From IMG/VR virus record IMGVR_UViG_3300026519_000046, positions 1-32,496 of that record: DNA of 32,496 nucleotides; one strand, given 5' to 3'. The notes beneath the pieces are model-generated. The model was not told the DNA's origin, ran no database searches, and saw only the letters and a program-made list of their open reading frames with translations. Position numbers and translations under genes: made by a program. This DNA comes from a virus. Positions 17,879-25,180 of this stretch are shown here, in pieces. Position 1 is the stretch's first letter; the number at the start of each line of letters is the position of its first letter.

Positions 17879-17908
17879 CCTACCCATGGTCAAATGACCA
17901 TGGGTAGG
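17879..17908. terminator. Hairpin terminator between convergent genes
   Basis: A perfect 14-bp stem (CCTACCCATGGTCA / TGACCATGGGTAGG) with a two-base loop lies between the fibre gene ending at 17866 and the minus-strand gene ending at 17917. Flanking T-runs are weak, but the stem strength and convergent position make a terminator the best reading. Confidence 0.75.
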
Positions 17909-17916
17909 CATAGTTA

Positions 17917-18861
17917 CTATTCTATATAATCATGGATGATAGAATTCATCTCTTTTTTCCAAGCATCTTCTAAAGACCGTACTTTAGAAAGACGCATTGA
18001 TTGAACAATCTGACTCCTTTTAAATGCAGGTGTTTCTACCAGAGAATATAGTATGGCATTCCACGTAGGTGGATGGGTAATAGCAATAATAATATTATTT
18101 ACCCTATCCAAGCCAAACCACCCGCCACTTAACAGACTTACAAATGAATCCAATGTAATACCATTTAAACGTGGTGAACATTTCTTTAGATTCTCTAGAA
18201 GATCCGCTATGCCTTCCGGATTCTTTTCTAACCCCTCCGCATATTCTAACCCAGTCTTATACGTAACTCCGACTAATTTTCCTATCTGGAGTATTCCAGC
18301 TTGCATATATTCCTCTTCTACATTATCTACCAATAGACTTTTATAATATAGATATGTAGCTATTTTAATTCTTAATCGTTCTTCTGGATCAAGACTATAA
18401 GTAAAAGCAAGAATATTAGTAATCCAGTTAGTATAAATAAGTTTATCGAAGTTATTAAGACCTGCAATAGCGTCTGATGATTCGATCCAATCCATTGTAA
18501 GGATAAGTTTATTAACAGCGTATTTATATTCCACTTTATTTCTAATTAATTCTTCTGCGTTCAAGATAGGTGGAATAGCCTTCTTTACAAACGGACGTAC
18601 GTCTACTGCAATAAACTTTTTATCCCTATCCTCTATTACCAAAGGGTGTGTAAAAGAAGGTATATGATCTTCTATAGGATCCCAACCAGTAATAACATAG
18701 GGTTTTAATTCGGTACCAAGAATTCCTTGGTTATAATCGTCCGGAAGTCCTTGTCTAATAACTTTCACAATTTCTCTTGTGATCTTATCTTTTTCACTAC
18801 TATAGATTGTTTTACCAACAGTAGTATCGTATGCTGTTTTATAAATCACGTTGATCACCAT
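17917..18861 (-). CDS. Hypothetical protein adjacent to the tail sheath, 314 aa
   Basis: The ATG at 18861 opens a 314-residue soluble, mostly helical protein (MVINVIYKTAYDTTVGKTIY). No membrane segment or known motif is seen. The ribosome-binding site is poor (ATTGG-ATG), so another nearby start is possible. It forms a one-gene minus-strand unit between the fibre genes and the sheath and diverges from the latter. In phiKZ the genes next to the sheath encode conserved proteins of unknown function; this may be one of them, by position only. Confidence 0.7.
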   Translation of the reverse strand: MVINVIYKTAYDTTVGKTIYSSEKDKITREIVKVIRQGLPDDYNQGILGTELKPYVITGWDPIEDHIPSFTHPLVIEDRDKKFIAVDVRPFVKKAIPPILNAEELIRNKVEYKYAVNKLILTMDWIESSDAIAGLNNFDKLIYTNWITNILAFTYSLDPEERLRIKIATYLYYKSLLVDNVEEEYMQAGILQIGKLVGVTYKTGLEYAEGLEKNPEGIADLLENLKKCSPRLNGITLDSFVSLLSGGWFGLDRVNNIIIAITHPPTWNAILYSLVETPAFKRSQIVQSMRLSKVRSLEDAWKKEMNSIIHDYIE

Positions 18862-18973
18862 CCAATAAAAAAGTATTCAAGATATTAATCCCAATTAATT
18901 TGAGTACGCGTGCTATCTGAAAAAATAGTATACTCGAAATTTGTTAACAATTTTTTAATTTGGGAAATTTGAT
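18862..18973. promoter_or_regulatory. Divergent control region before the tail sheath
   Basis: This AT-rich region of 112 bases between divergent genes must hold the promoter of the sheath-tube unit. It contains TATCTGAAAAAATAGTATACT-like sequence near 18914-18935 and a GGGA ribosome-binding site nine bases before the sheath ATG. No consensus can be defined from one copy. Confidence 0.35.
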
Positions 18974-21082
18974 ATGGTTACATCTATTATCAATGCAAGT
19001 CCCACGGTCGTGGATTTAGGTAGAGATGATAAGTCTACCAGACAAGTACCGGTACAACCTATTCCACGTCCAACACATCTGCCTAAGTTTTGGCTGTATA
19101 CTGAAAAGGGTCCTCTTGGACCACAATTGGTTACTTCAGCTGAAGCGCAGTTGATGTATGGGACTGCTTCATTTGACACGACAAAACAATACTATAACCA
19201 CGCTACCTTGTTTGCTACAAAGGTAATGGGTGAAGGAAACAGTATTATGCTGGAAAGGGTCGTACCAGCTGACTCAGCAACGGCATCGCTGATTCTCTGG
19301 TGCGAAATTGGTGATGATGCGGCTATGACCGTGTATCAGAGAGATCCCGCCACCGGCGCATGGATTCTCGATAATACCGGTAATAGGATTCCAGAAACAC
19401 CAGCCACCACCGTATCTGGTAAAAGGATCCGTTGGGAATTAACAGCCCATGCCTCCGCTAACCTGGGTACTGATTTTGGAAACTTAACCCCTCAAGCCGG
19501 TACTGTGCTAAATAATAGTACAAAATATCCAATCTTGGAACTTAAAGCAAAGTCACCTGGTGATTTTGGTAACTTAGCAGGGATTCGTATTTATCCTGCT
19601 AAAAATGATGAACTTCCATCTGGGTTTATATCTTCTAGTGAAGTATATCCGTACTGGATTGAAGTCATACGTAAAAAAGATCCTACATCAACAGCTGATA
19701 CAGTTGCTAATAACTTTGGAGAAGCAAGAACCCTCTTTAGTTTTAAGAAAGATTCTATTAATGGAATTACTACAGCTGAACTAGATCTTGAGAAGAAATT
19801 CCTTAGTTGGTACGAGAATACCGAGGATCCAAAATATCCGCTAAGTTTTTCTGACTTTGAAGAAATTAATGTCTATCATACAAATATAGATACAATTCTC
19901 ACAGCTATGAAGGCAGCAGAATCTGCCGCAATGACTACAGTTACAGGTGTTAATCCTGCATGGTATAATCTTGCTTGGTTCGATGGTGATCCATCTCAAG
20001 CTACCACACCTACTGATATTTTTGACTTTGTTCGCTGTATAAGTACTAATGGAGCACCATATGAGGGTGTAAGGTTAGCAAGCGGCGCTAACGCCGGTAT
20101 CTACTTTACTAAACTTACAGATAATCTAATGGCAAATGGTTCAGATGGAACCATGTCAGATTCATTATTTGCTGGTTTAGTTAGTGCAAAGGCTTTGGAA
20201 TATCTGGATCCGAATAGTAGAGTGCAGGATAATGCCGTAAATGTTGAATCAATCTTTTATGATAGTGGTTTCCCACTTCAAACAAAGAAAGATTTAATGG
20301 CTGTATTAGCACTTAGGAAAGATACATTCCTTAACCTTAGCACATATATCGCAGGAAACCCAGCGCCAAGTATATCTGACGATGCAGCGACTGCTACTGC
20401 GTTGGCTACTAACCTTGCAGCCTACCCAGATTCAGACTTTTATGGAACTAAAGTATTTAGAGCAATGATTGTGTCTCAGACAGGTATGGTTAGGAACCAC
20501 ACATATGTTAAGAGAGCACCATTACTACTGGAAATTGCTATCAAATCCGCCCGATACATGGGTGCCGGAACAAGTAAATGGAAGTCAGGTTTTTCTTTTG
20601 ATAGTGCGCCTGGTAACATCGTAGAAGATATGTACAAAATTGAGGCTGATTTCATTCCAGCTAATACGAAGTTTATTCTTTGGGATAAACAAGTTGTATG
20701 GGTACAGCCTTTTGATAGAAAACGTTATTTCTTCCCAGCAGCACAGACTGTCTACGACAATGATACTTCTGTGTTGAATGCTTATCTTACAGCTATGGCT
20801 GCTGTAGAGCTCGATAAGATTGGTTGGGACGCATGGCGTAATTTCACTGGTGTTTCATCTTTGACAGATGCACAACTGACACAGAGGGTTAAAGACTTTG
20901 TCAATGAGCGCGTCAAAGATAAGTTTGATGATCGGTTTGTAGTAATTCCAGAAGCCTTCATGACTGCTGCGGATACGCTGCGTGGTTATAGTTGGACCTT
21001 GGTAATTAAACTATATGCCCCGAACATGAAGACTGTAGAGACACTGAAGATTGAAACATATCGCATCGGCGATTTGGCATAA
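18974..21082 (+). CDS. Contractile tail sheath protein
   Basis: This is the 702-residue subunit that assembles around the tail tube and contracts during DNA injection. The N-terminal start (INASPTVVDLG, then RPTHLPKFWLYTEKGPLGP) and the C-terminal domain (LDKIGWDAWRNFTG, FVNERVKDKFDDRFVVIPE, WTLVIKLYAPNMKTVETLKI) match the usual sheath pattern: C-terminal alpha/beta domain with a final strand donated to a neighbour. Length is close to the phiKZ sheath gp29 (about 695 residues). The neighbouring tube gene supports the call. GC content and codon choice are noticeably richer in G and C than in adjacent genes, fitting high expression. Start supported by GGGA upstream. Confidence 0.9.
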   Translation: MVTSIINASPTVVDLGRDDKSTRQVPVQPIPRPTHLPKFWLYTEKGPLGPQLVTSAEAQLMYGTASFDTTKQYYNHATLFATKVMGEGNSIMLERVVPADSATASLILWCEIGDDAAMTVYQRDPATGAWILDNTGNRIPETPATTVSGKRIRWELTAHASANLGTDFGNLTPQAGTVLNNSTKYPILELKAKSPGDFGNLAGIRIYPAKNDELPSGFISSSEVYPYWIEVIRKKDPTSTADTVANNFGEARTLFSFKKDSINGITTAELDLEKKFLSWYENTEDPKYPLSFSDFEEINVYHTNIDTILTAMKAAESAAMTTVTGVNPAWYNLAWFDGDPSQATTPTDIFDFVRCISTNGAPYEGVRLASGANAGIYFTKLTDNLMANGSDGTMSDSLFAGLVSAKALEYLDPNSRVQDNAVNVESIFYDSGFPLQTKKDLMAVLALRKDTFLNLSTYIAGNPAPSISDDAATATALATNLAAYPDSDFYGTKVFRAMIVSQTGMVRNHTYVKRAPLLLEIAIKSARYMGAGTSKWKSGFSFDSAPGNIVEDMYKIEADFIPANTKFILWDKQVVWVQPFDRKRYFFPAAQTVYDNDTSVLNAYLTAMAAVELDKIGWDAWRNFTGVSSLTDAQLTQRVKDFVNERVKDKFDDRFVVIPEAFMTAADTLRGYSWTLVIKLYAPNMKTVETLKIETYRIGDLA

Positions 21083-21092
21083 GGGGTAGATA

Positions 21093-21938
21093 ATGGCTAG
21101 AGTAACTAATGCGATTCTGACGAATAAGGCTTACAATCAATCAGATACACCCATGTTGGATCTTGACTACGGTGGTCAGTTTGGTTGGAGTCCTAACCTT
21201 ACAGAATGGGTTTCAAATCAAGCATATATCAATAGAGATGTAGTAGCATTTGTTCTGGAAGCACCGAAGTTCTTTGAACTAATGCCTAACCCAGAAAAAT
21301 GGGTAAGTAGTCTTAAAGCACTTATTGAGGTACATACGTATAATATTGATGGACTCAATATGGGTCTGACGGTTGATACAGAGGAACATCCCGTAGGTGG
21401 GGGTGGTGAGATGATGGAAGAATATACCAACGTCACACGAGCTCGTAGTCAGGTAACTACTACAGTTCGTGAAAAGTATGGTATTCCGGTCTCTTTATTT
21501 CTATATAACTGGATCGTATACGGCATGATGGATCCAGATGCTAAATACGCATTGAGTGGTACATTGAACGATGCACCAGATGATGCGCTAGCTGACTGGT
21601 ACAGCATGACCGTATTGTTTACGGAACCTGACCCTACACATAGACGCCCACTGAAGTCATGGATTGGTACAGGAATGTATCCAAAGAATACAGGAGATAT
21701 TATTGGTAAAAAAGCCAAACAAGATGGTGGTGCTGGTAACGAGATCACCATTGAATGGGCTGGAATTTATCAATCGGGTATCGGTCCTAACAAACTGGCA
21801 CAGAAGCTCCTAGATGGTGTTAATCTTCTTGGAGCTAATCCATATAATAAACCCGCCTTCATTGATGATATTCATCCGGATGTGAAAGCAGCTGAGAAAG
21901 GATACATCAGTAGTGTAGAAGAGTCTAAAGGCGACTAA
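21093..21938 (+). CDS. Tail tube protein
   Basis: The 281-residue product lies ten bases after the sheath stop, the standard position for the inner tail tube of contractile phages, and its length equals that of the phiKZ tube protein gp30 to within a few residues. It begins MARVTNAILTNKAYNQSDTP and is mainly beta with a conserved-looking core (EKWVSSLKALIEVHTYNIDG, VREKYGIPVSLFLYNWIV). It forms stacked hexamer rings through which DNA passes. GC content is higher than the window average, as for the sheath. Followed by a strong terminator, so sheath and tube form a two-gene unit. Confidence 0.85.
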   Translation: MARVTNAILTNKAYNQSDTPMLDLDYGGQFGWSPNLTEWVSNQAYINRDVVAFVLEAPKFFELMPNPEKWVSSLKALIEVHTYNIDGLNMGLTVDTEEHPVGGGGEMMEEYTNVTRARSQVTTTVREKYGIPVSLFLYNWIVYGMMDPDAKYALSGTLNDAPDDALADWYSMTVLFTEPDPTHRRPLKSWIGTGMYPKNTGDIIGKKAKQDGGAGNEITIEWAGIYQSGIGPNKLAQKLLDGVNLLGANPYNKPAFIDDIHPDVKAAEKGYISSVEESKGD

Positions 21939-21960
21939 AGAAAAAAATAATAAGTAATTA

Positions 21961-21992
21961 TCCACCTACCCACAGTATTGTGGGTAGGTGGA
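21961..21992. terminator. Bidirectional hairpin terminator after the tail tube gene
   Basis: A 14-bp stem (TCCACCTACCCACA / TGTGGGTAGGTGGA) with loop GTAT. Read on the minus strand it is followed by a T-run (the A-run at 21942-21948 on the plus strand), so it also terminates transcripts coming from the structured segment and minus-strand genes on its right. Confidence 0.85.
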
Positions 21993-22002
21993 CTTCTTTA
22001 CA

Positions 22003-22185
22003 TTATCCGGTCCACCGTAAATCATTATCGTCCTGATAATTTAAATACCAGGAGATATTAATTCCATAGACTACTACTGTGGTCCTTAGACAGTAGTCTA
22101 TATGTGGGCATCCATACCCACTGACCATACTGACTAGACATGATCTCTGCTCCGATGCTCTACGCACCAGATCACTGGGGGACAT
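22003..22185 (-). CDS. Possible small protein, 60 aa
   Basis: ATG at 22185 preceded by AGGA seven bases upstream (CCAGGATATATA-ATG); 60 residues including several Cys and a tryptophan-rich end (SWYLNYQDDNDLRWTG). A 20-codon GTG frame directly upstream ends in a TAATG overlap with it. However, the same DNA is full of inverted repeats (see the ncRNA entry), so the frame may be fortuitous. No family recognised; real gene and noncoding RNA are both open. Confidence 0.35.
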   Translation of the reverse strand: MSPSDLVRRASEQRSCLVSMVSGYGCPHIDYCLRTTVVVYGINISWYLNYQDDNDLRWTG

Positions 22186-22330
22186 TATATATCCTGGTAA
22201 TATTCCATTGAAATCGCAGTCCTCAAAAGAGGACCGGTATAGTCCACCTAACTAGCTGGTGGGGCGCTACCCTCCGGGTACAGCGGGTCATGTCCTATCC
22301 GAAGATAGTCGGATCTTCCAATCACCTAGG
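22003..22330 (-). ncRNA. Candidate structured noncoding RNA
   Basis: On the minus strand this stretch packs many hairpins: CTATC-TTCG-GATAG, a UUCG loop closed by C-G; GTACCC-GGA-GGGTA; CCACC...GGTGG; GTCCTC-TTTT-GAGGAC; GTGGG...CCCAC; TAGACTACTGT with a bulged partner; TGATCT...AGATCA. A longer-range stem (TACCAGGA near 22192 with TCCTGGTA near 22047) closes the last three into a multibranched fold. It is GC-richer than its surroundings and is followed at 21961 by a terminator with a T-run on this strand. No known RNA family (tRNA, tmRNA, RNase P, group I core) was recognised. The call rests on visual pairing only. Confidence 0.4.
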
Positions 22331-22337
22331 TAGATTA

Positions 22338-22375
22338 GATAAATAGCTAGTATATGGAAATACTAACTATTTATC
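22338..22375 (-). repeat. Hairpin repeat, copy 1
   Basis: A 15-bp stem interrupted by one mismatch: GATAAATAG, mismatch, TAGTAT, loop ATGGAA, and the complementary arm. The core TAGTATATGGAAATACTA is identical to copy 2 at 22964-23001. It overlaps the last codons of the paralogue ending at 22363. There is no clear T-run, so it may be an RNA processing or stability element rather than a terminator. Confidence 0.65.
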
Positions 22376-22656
22376 GGCTCGACCGACACGACATATAAAT
22401 CCTTTGAAAATCTAGTAGTTCCTATATGTCTGGTGAGATATGGTTCTAATCCAAGCGATCTTCCTTGCTCTGGACTAATAAACCATATAATTTCTCCATC
22501 GTAATATTTACCAGTCAAAGGTCCGTTAGATACAAACTTAGTTCCATTTCCAAATTCCTTCATCTTTTCTAACAGACTTTCTAACTCACCTTTAAATTCT
22601 ATATATCTAATCGCATCATATGGTTCTCTAACTAATATCTTACCTTCCAGCTTCAA
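22363..22656 (-). CDS. Small protein of a tandem paralogous pair, 97 aa, TTG start
   Basis: A longer frame opens at an ATG at 22719, but that ATG lies inside the coding end of the upstream paralogue. Alignment of the two copies places the start at TTG 22656, with GGAG five bases upstream, matching the GTG start of the sister gene. The product (LKLEGKILVREPYD...) is strongly similar to the sister throughout, sharing MKEFGNGT, SNGPLTG, WFISPEQG and RHIGTTRFSK. It extends about eleven residues further at the C-terminus (DLYVVSVEPINS). No known family, signal peptide or membrane segment. Confidence 0.7.
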   Translation of the reverse strand: MKLEGKILVREPYDAIRYIEFKGELESLLEKMKEFGNGTKFVSNGPLTGKYYDGEIIWFISPEQGRSLGLEPYLTRHIGTTRFSKDLYVVSVEPINS

Positions 22657-22675
22657 GAAGTCTCCAAATATAATT

Positions 22676-22936
22676 CTATTGTTTTGAAAATCTGGTAGTT
22701 CCAATATGCCTAGCGACATACGGTTCTAGTCCAAGCGCATGTCCTTGTTCTGGACTAATAAACCAAGTAATTTCTCCATTGTGGTATCTACCAGTCAAAG
22801 GTCCGTTAGATATAAATTCAGTTCCATTTCCAAATTCCTTCATCTTTTTTAATAGAGCTCCTAACCCACCTTTAAATTCTATATATCTAACTGATTCATA
22901 TGGTTCTCTAATTACTATCCTGCCTTTCAGCTTCAC
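22676..22936 (-). CDS. Small protein of a tandem paralogous pair, 86 aa, GTG start
   Basis: The start GTG at 22936 is preceded by GGAGG with four bases spacing; an in-frame GTG five codons upstream lies before that site and is less likely. The product runs VKLKGRIVIREPYESVRYIEF to RHIGTTRFSKQ and is close to the neighbour ending at 22363 at both protein and DNA level. It stops at FSKQ, where the sister continues, so a substitution has shortened it. About 20 bases separate the two genes. Function unknown; recent tandem duplication is typical of accessory phage genes under diversifying pressure (inference). Confidence 0.7.
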   Translation of the reverse strand: MKLKGRIVIREPYESVRYIEFKGGLGALLKKMKEFGNGTEFISNGPLTGRYHNGEITWFISPEQGHALGLEPYVARHIGTTRFSKQ

Positions 22937-22963
22937 GAAACCTCCAACCACACAGGTATATTA

Positions 22964-23001
22964 GATAGATAGCTAGTATATGGAAATACTAACTATCCAT
23001 C
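22964..23001 (-). repeat. Hairpin repeat, copy 2
   Basis: Near-identical to the repeat at 22338-22375. One A-T pair of the lower stem is replaced by G-C with both sides changed, which supports selection for the hairpin; one other pair is lost to an A-C mismatch. It lies between the 146-residue gene and the paralogue pair, so each gene boundary of the duplicated unit ends in one copy. Confidence 0.65.
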
Positions 23002-23026
23002 GATTCAACTGACGCGATACACAAAA

Positions 23027-23467
23027 CTACTTAGCTTCTAGCGACTTGATCTTTTCCTTAACGAAGGTATCTACGCAATCAAAGTAATCTTCCATAGCTT
23101 CGGTCTTCTCGACTTTCACTCTGGTAGCTACTTTACCAGATTTCAGGACAGAACCATCCACGCTAAGAATATCCCCCACTTTCACTTTTACGTGTACCTT
23201 CTTACCAGGATGATCCTCTACCAGCCTTGCGGTTCCTCCAGCCACCACACCTCTTAGCGTTTCTTCGAACTCATAGACTTTCCTAATCGTTGCTTTAGTC
23301 AATCCTTTTGGTAAAACATCGTTTGTTAGTTCAAACTCGGCAGTAATTCCTTTTTCAGAATCCTTTATAACCGGCTCTTTGGTAGATACCGACCTAGCCA
23401 ATTCTTGTACGTTCTCCGGTGCTTTACCAAAATACTTAGCAATGATTGGATTTTTTGTTTCAGACAT
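23027..23467 (-). CDS. Hypothetical protein, 146 aa
   Basis: The frame is open to 23539, but the ATG at 23467 has a clear ribosome-binding site (GAGGATAATAAA-ATG) and the upstream residues overlap a terminator hairpin, so I choose MSETKNPIIAKYFGK as the start. The protein is highly charged, with a central beta-rich part (KKVHVKVKVGDILSVDG) and a helical acidic/basic C-terminus ending KSLEAK. Soluble; no known motif. Codon choice is somewhat richer in GC than in the adjacent fibre gene, which may indicate high expression. A small virion or abundant infection protein is possible but unproven. Confidence 0.7.
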   Translation of the reverse strand: MSETKNPIIAKYFGKAPENVQELARSVSTKEPVIKDSEKGITAEFELTNDVLPKGLTKATIRKVYEFEETLRGVVAGGTARLVEDHPGKKVHVKVKVGDILSVDGSVLKSGKVATRVKVEKTEAMEDYFDCVDTFVKEKIKSLEAK

Positions 23468-23501
23468 TTTATTATCCTCATGTTTTTTGAGATAAGAGAA
23501 A

Positions 23502-23528
23502 GATGGGCTATTTAATAAATAGCCCATC
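23502..23528 (-). terminator. Terminator after the 1275-residue fibre gene
   Basis: A 12-bp stem (GATGGGCTATTT / AAATAGCCCATC) with a three-base loop lies 65 bases past the stop at 23593. On the minus strand it is followed by TTTCTCTT, so it works as an intrinsic terminator for the fibre gene and isolates the 146-residue gene. Confidence 0.75.
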
Positions 23529-23592
23529 CAGTTAAACAAACTGATATAGTTACTTCAGTTCAGTCATTATATATACGAATATAAAAAAACGA

Positions 23593-25180
23593 TTACCATG
23601 TAACATTATATAAATCACTATAGGGACTGCCAAGACCGACATCACTATTATATTTTACTTTTACCCATATATTGTTATTAGTTGTATGTTGATTCATATA
23701 GATGTAAGTAAGTCCTCCGGCAGGCATATCGCTACTATAGGTAGTACTACTAATAAAGCTAATACCAGCAGGATCACTATACCATCTGTAATGTGAACTA
23801 GTATGATTATGCCAGTTAGGACCTACTGTAGACCAATTACTAAAATCAATTCTACTGGTAATATTATCTATAGAGATCATCACCGGAGCTACGTATGGAT
23901 CAAATAAATGTAGCTGTTCAAGGTTACTATAAGGACTGCCAAGACCGACATCACTATTATATTTTACTTTTACCCATACGTCAGTTAGTGATGGTGTCCT
24001 AGTACGCATATAGATATATGTAAGTCCACCGGTACTAATATCACTGCTATAGGTAATACTACTAATAAAGTTATTACCAGCGGAATCACTATACCATCTG
24101 TAATGTGAACTAGAGTGATTATGCCAGTTCGGTCCCACTGTAGACCAGTTACTAAATTCAATTCTACCGGTGATCATAGTTGGGTCATTATTTACTAATA
24201 CTGGAGCCACATATGGATCGAATAAATGCAACTGCTCCAAGTTACTATAGGGACTACTAAGACCGACATCACTATCGTATCTTACTTTTACCCACACATC
24301 ACTTAGTGTAGGTGTTCTGGTACGCATATAAATATACGTAAGTCCTCCAGTAGGCTGGTTACTAATATAGGTAATATTACTAATGAAAGTATTACCAGCA
24401 GGATCACTATACCATCTGTAGTTGGAACTAGTGTGGTTATGCCAGTTAGGACCTACTGTAGACCAATTACTAAAATCAATTCTACCGGTGATCATAGTTG
24501 GGTCATTATTTACTAATACTGGAGCCACATATGGATCGAATAAATGTAGTTTCTTTACATCACTATAAGGGCTGCTAATATTGATACTGCTATTATATCT
24601 TACTTTTACCCACACATCAGTTAGTGTAGGTGTTCTGGTACGCATATAGATATATGTAAGTCCTCCAGCAGGCAGGTTACTACTATAAGTAATACTACTA
24701 ATAAAGTTAATACCAGCAGAATCACTATACCATCTGTAATGTGAACTAGCGTGGCTATGCCAGTTTGGCCCTACTGTAGACCAATTACTAAAATCAATTC
24801 TACCAGTAGACATAGTTGGGTCATTATCTATTAATACGGGTTGTCTATAAGTATTGAATAATTTAACTTTCTCTAATTCAGAATAACTACTACTAGAGCC
24901 TAAACTACTATTATATCTTACATTTACCCACACATCGCTTAGTGTAGGTGTTCTGGTACGCATATAGATATATGTAAGTCCTCCAGCAGGCAGGTTACTA
25001 CTATAGGTAGTACTACTAATGAAAGTAGTACCAGCAGAATCACTATACCATCTGTAATGTGAACTAGAGTGACTTCCTGTCTGTCCGAATGGTACCAGAT
25101 CGATATATGGGTTAAAATCTATTCTACCTGTGGTTCCATCATAAGTCGTCATATGCGGACTATTGGGCCCATATACTAAT
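23593..25180 (-). repeat. Tandem 318-bp repeats, five units, inside the 1275-residue gene
   Basis: Equivalent positions recur at 23892, 24210, 24528 and 24846, exactly 318 bases (106 codons) apart. The first three share an ATGGATC(G/A)AATAAATG tract; the fourth is diverged. Long stretches between units are identical or nearly so, such as the DNA for SNWSTVGPNWH. The outer edges are approximate. The identity implies recent duplication or continuing gene conversion. Confidence 0.85.

Noticed and set aside
22200-22340. Group I intron or tRNA in the structured segment
   Set aside because: AAGATAGTC resembles an S element, but P, Q and R are missing; no acceptor stem or T-loop signature is present.
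2310-22395. A shared stretch TCGACCGACACGAC near 2310 and near 22380
   Set aside because: Fourteen identical bases in a 32-kb window can occur by chance, one copy is within coding sequence, and no third copy was found.
22676-22719. ATG start at 22719 for the downstream paralogue (118 aa)
   Set aside because: Those residues are the coding end of the sister gene read in another frame; alignment of the two copies places the start at TTG 22656.
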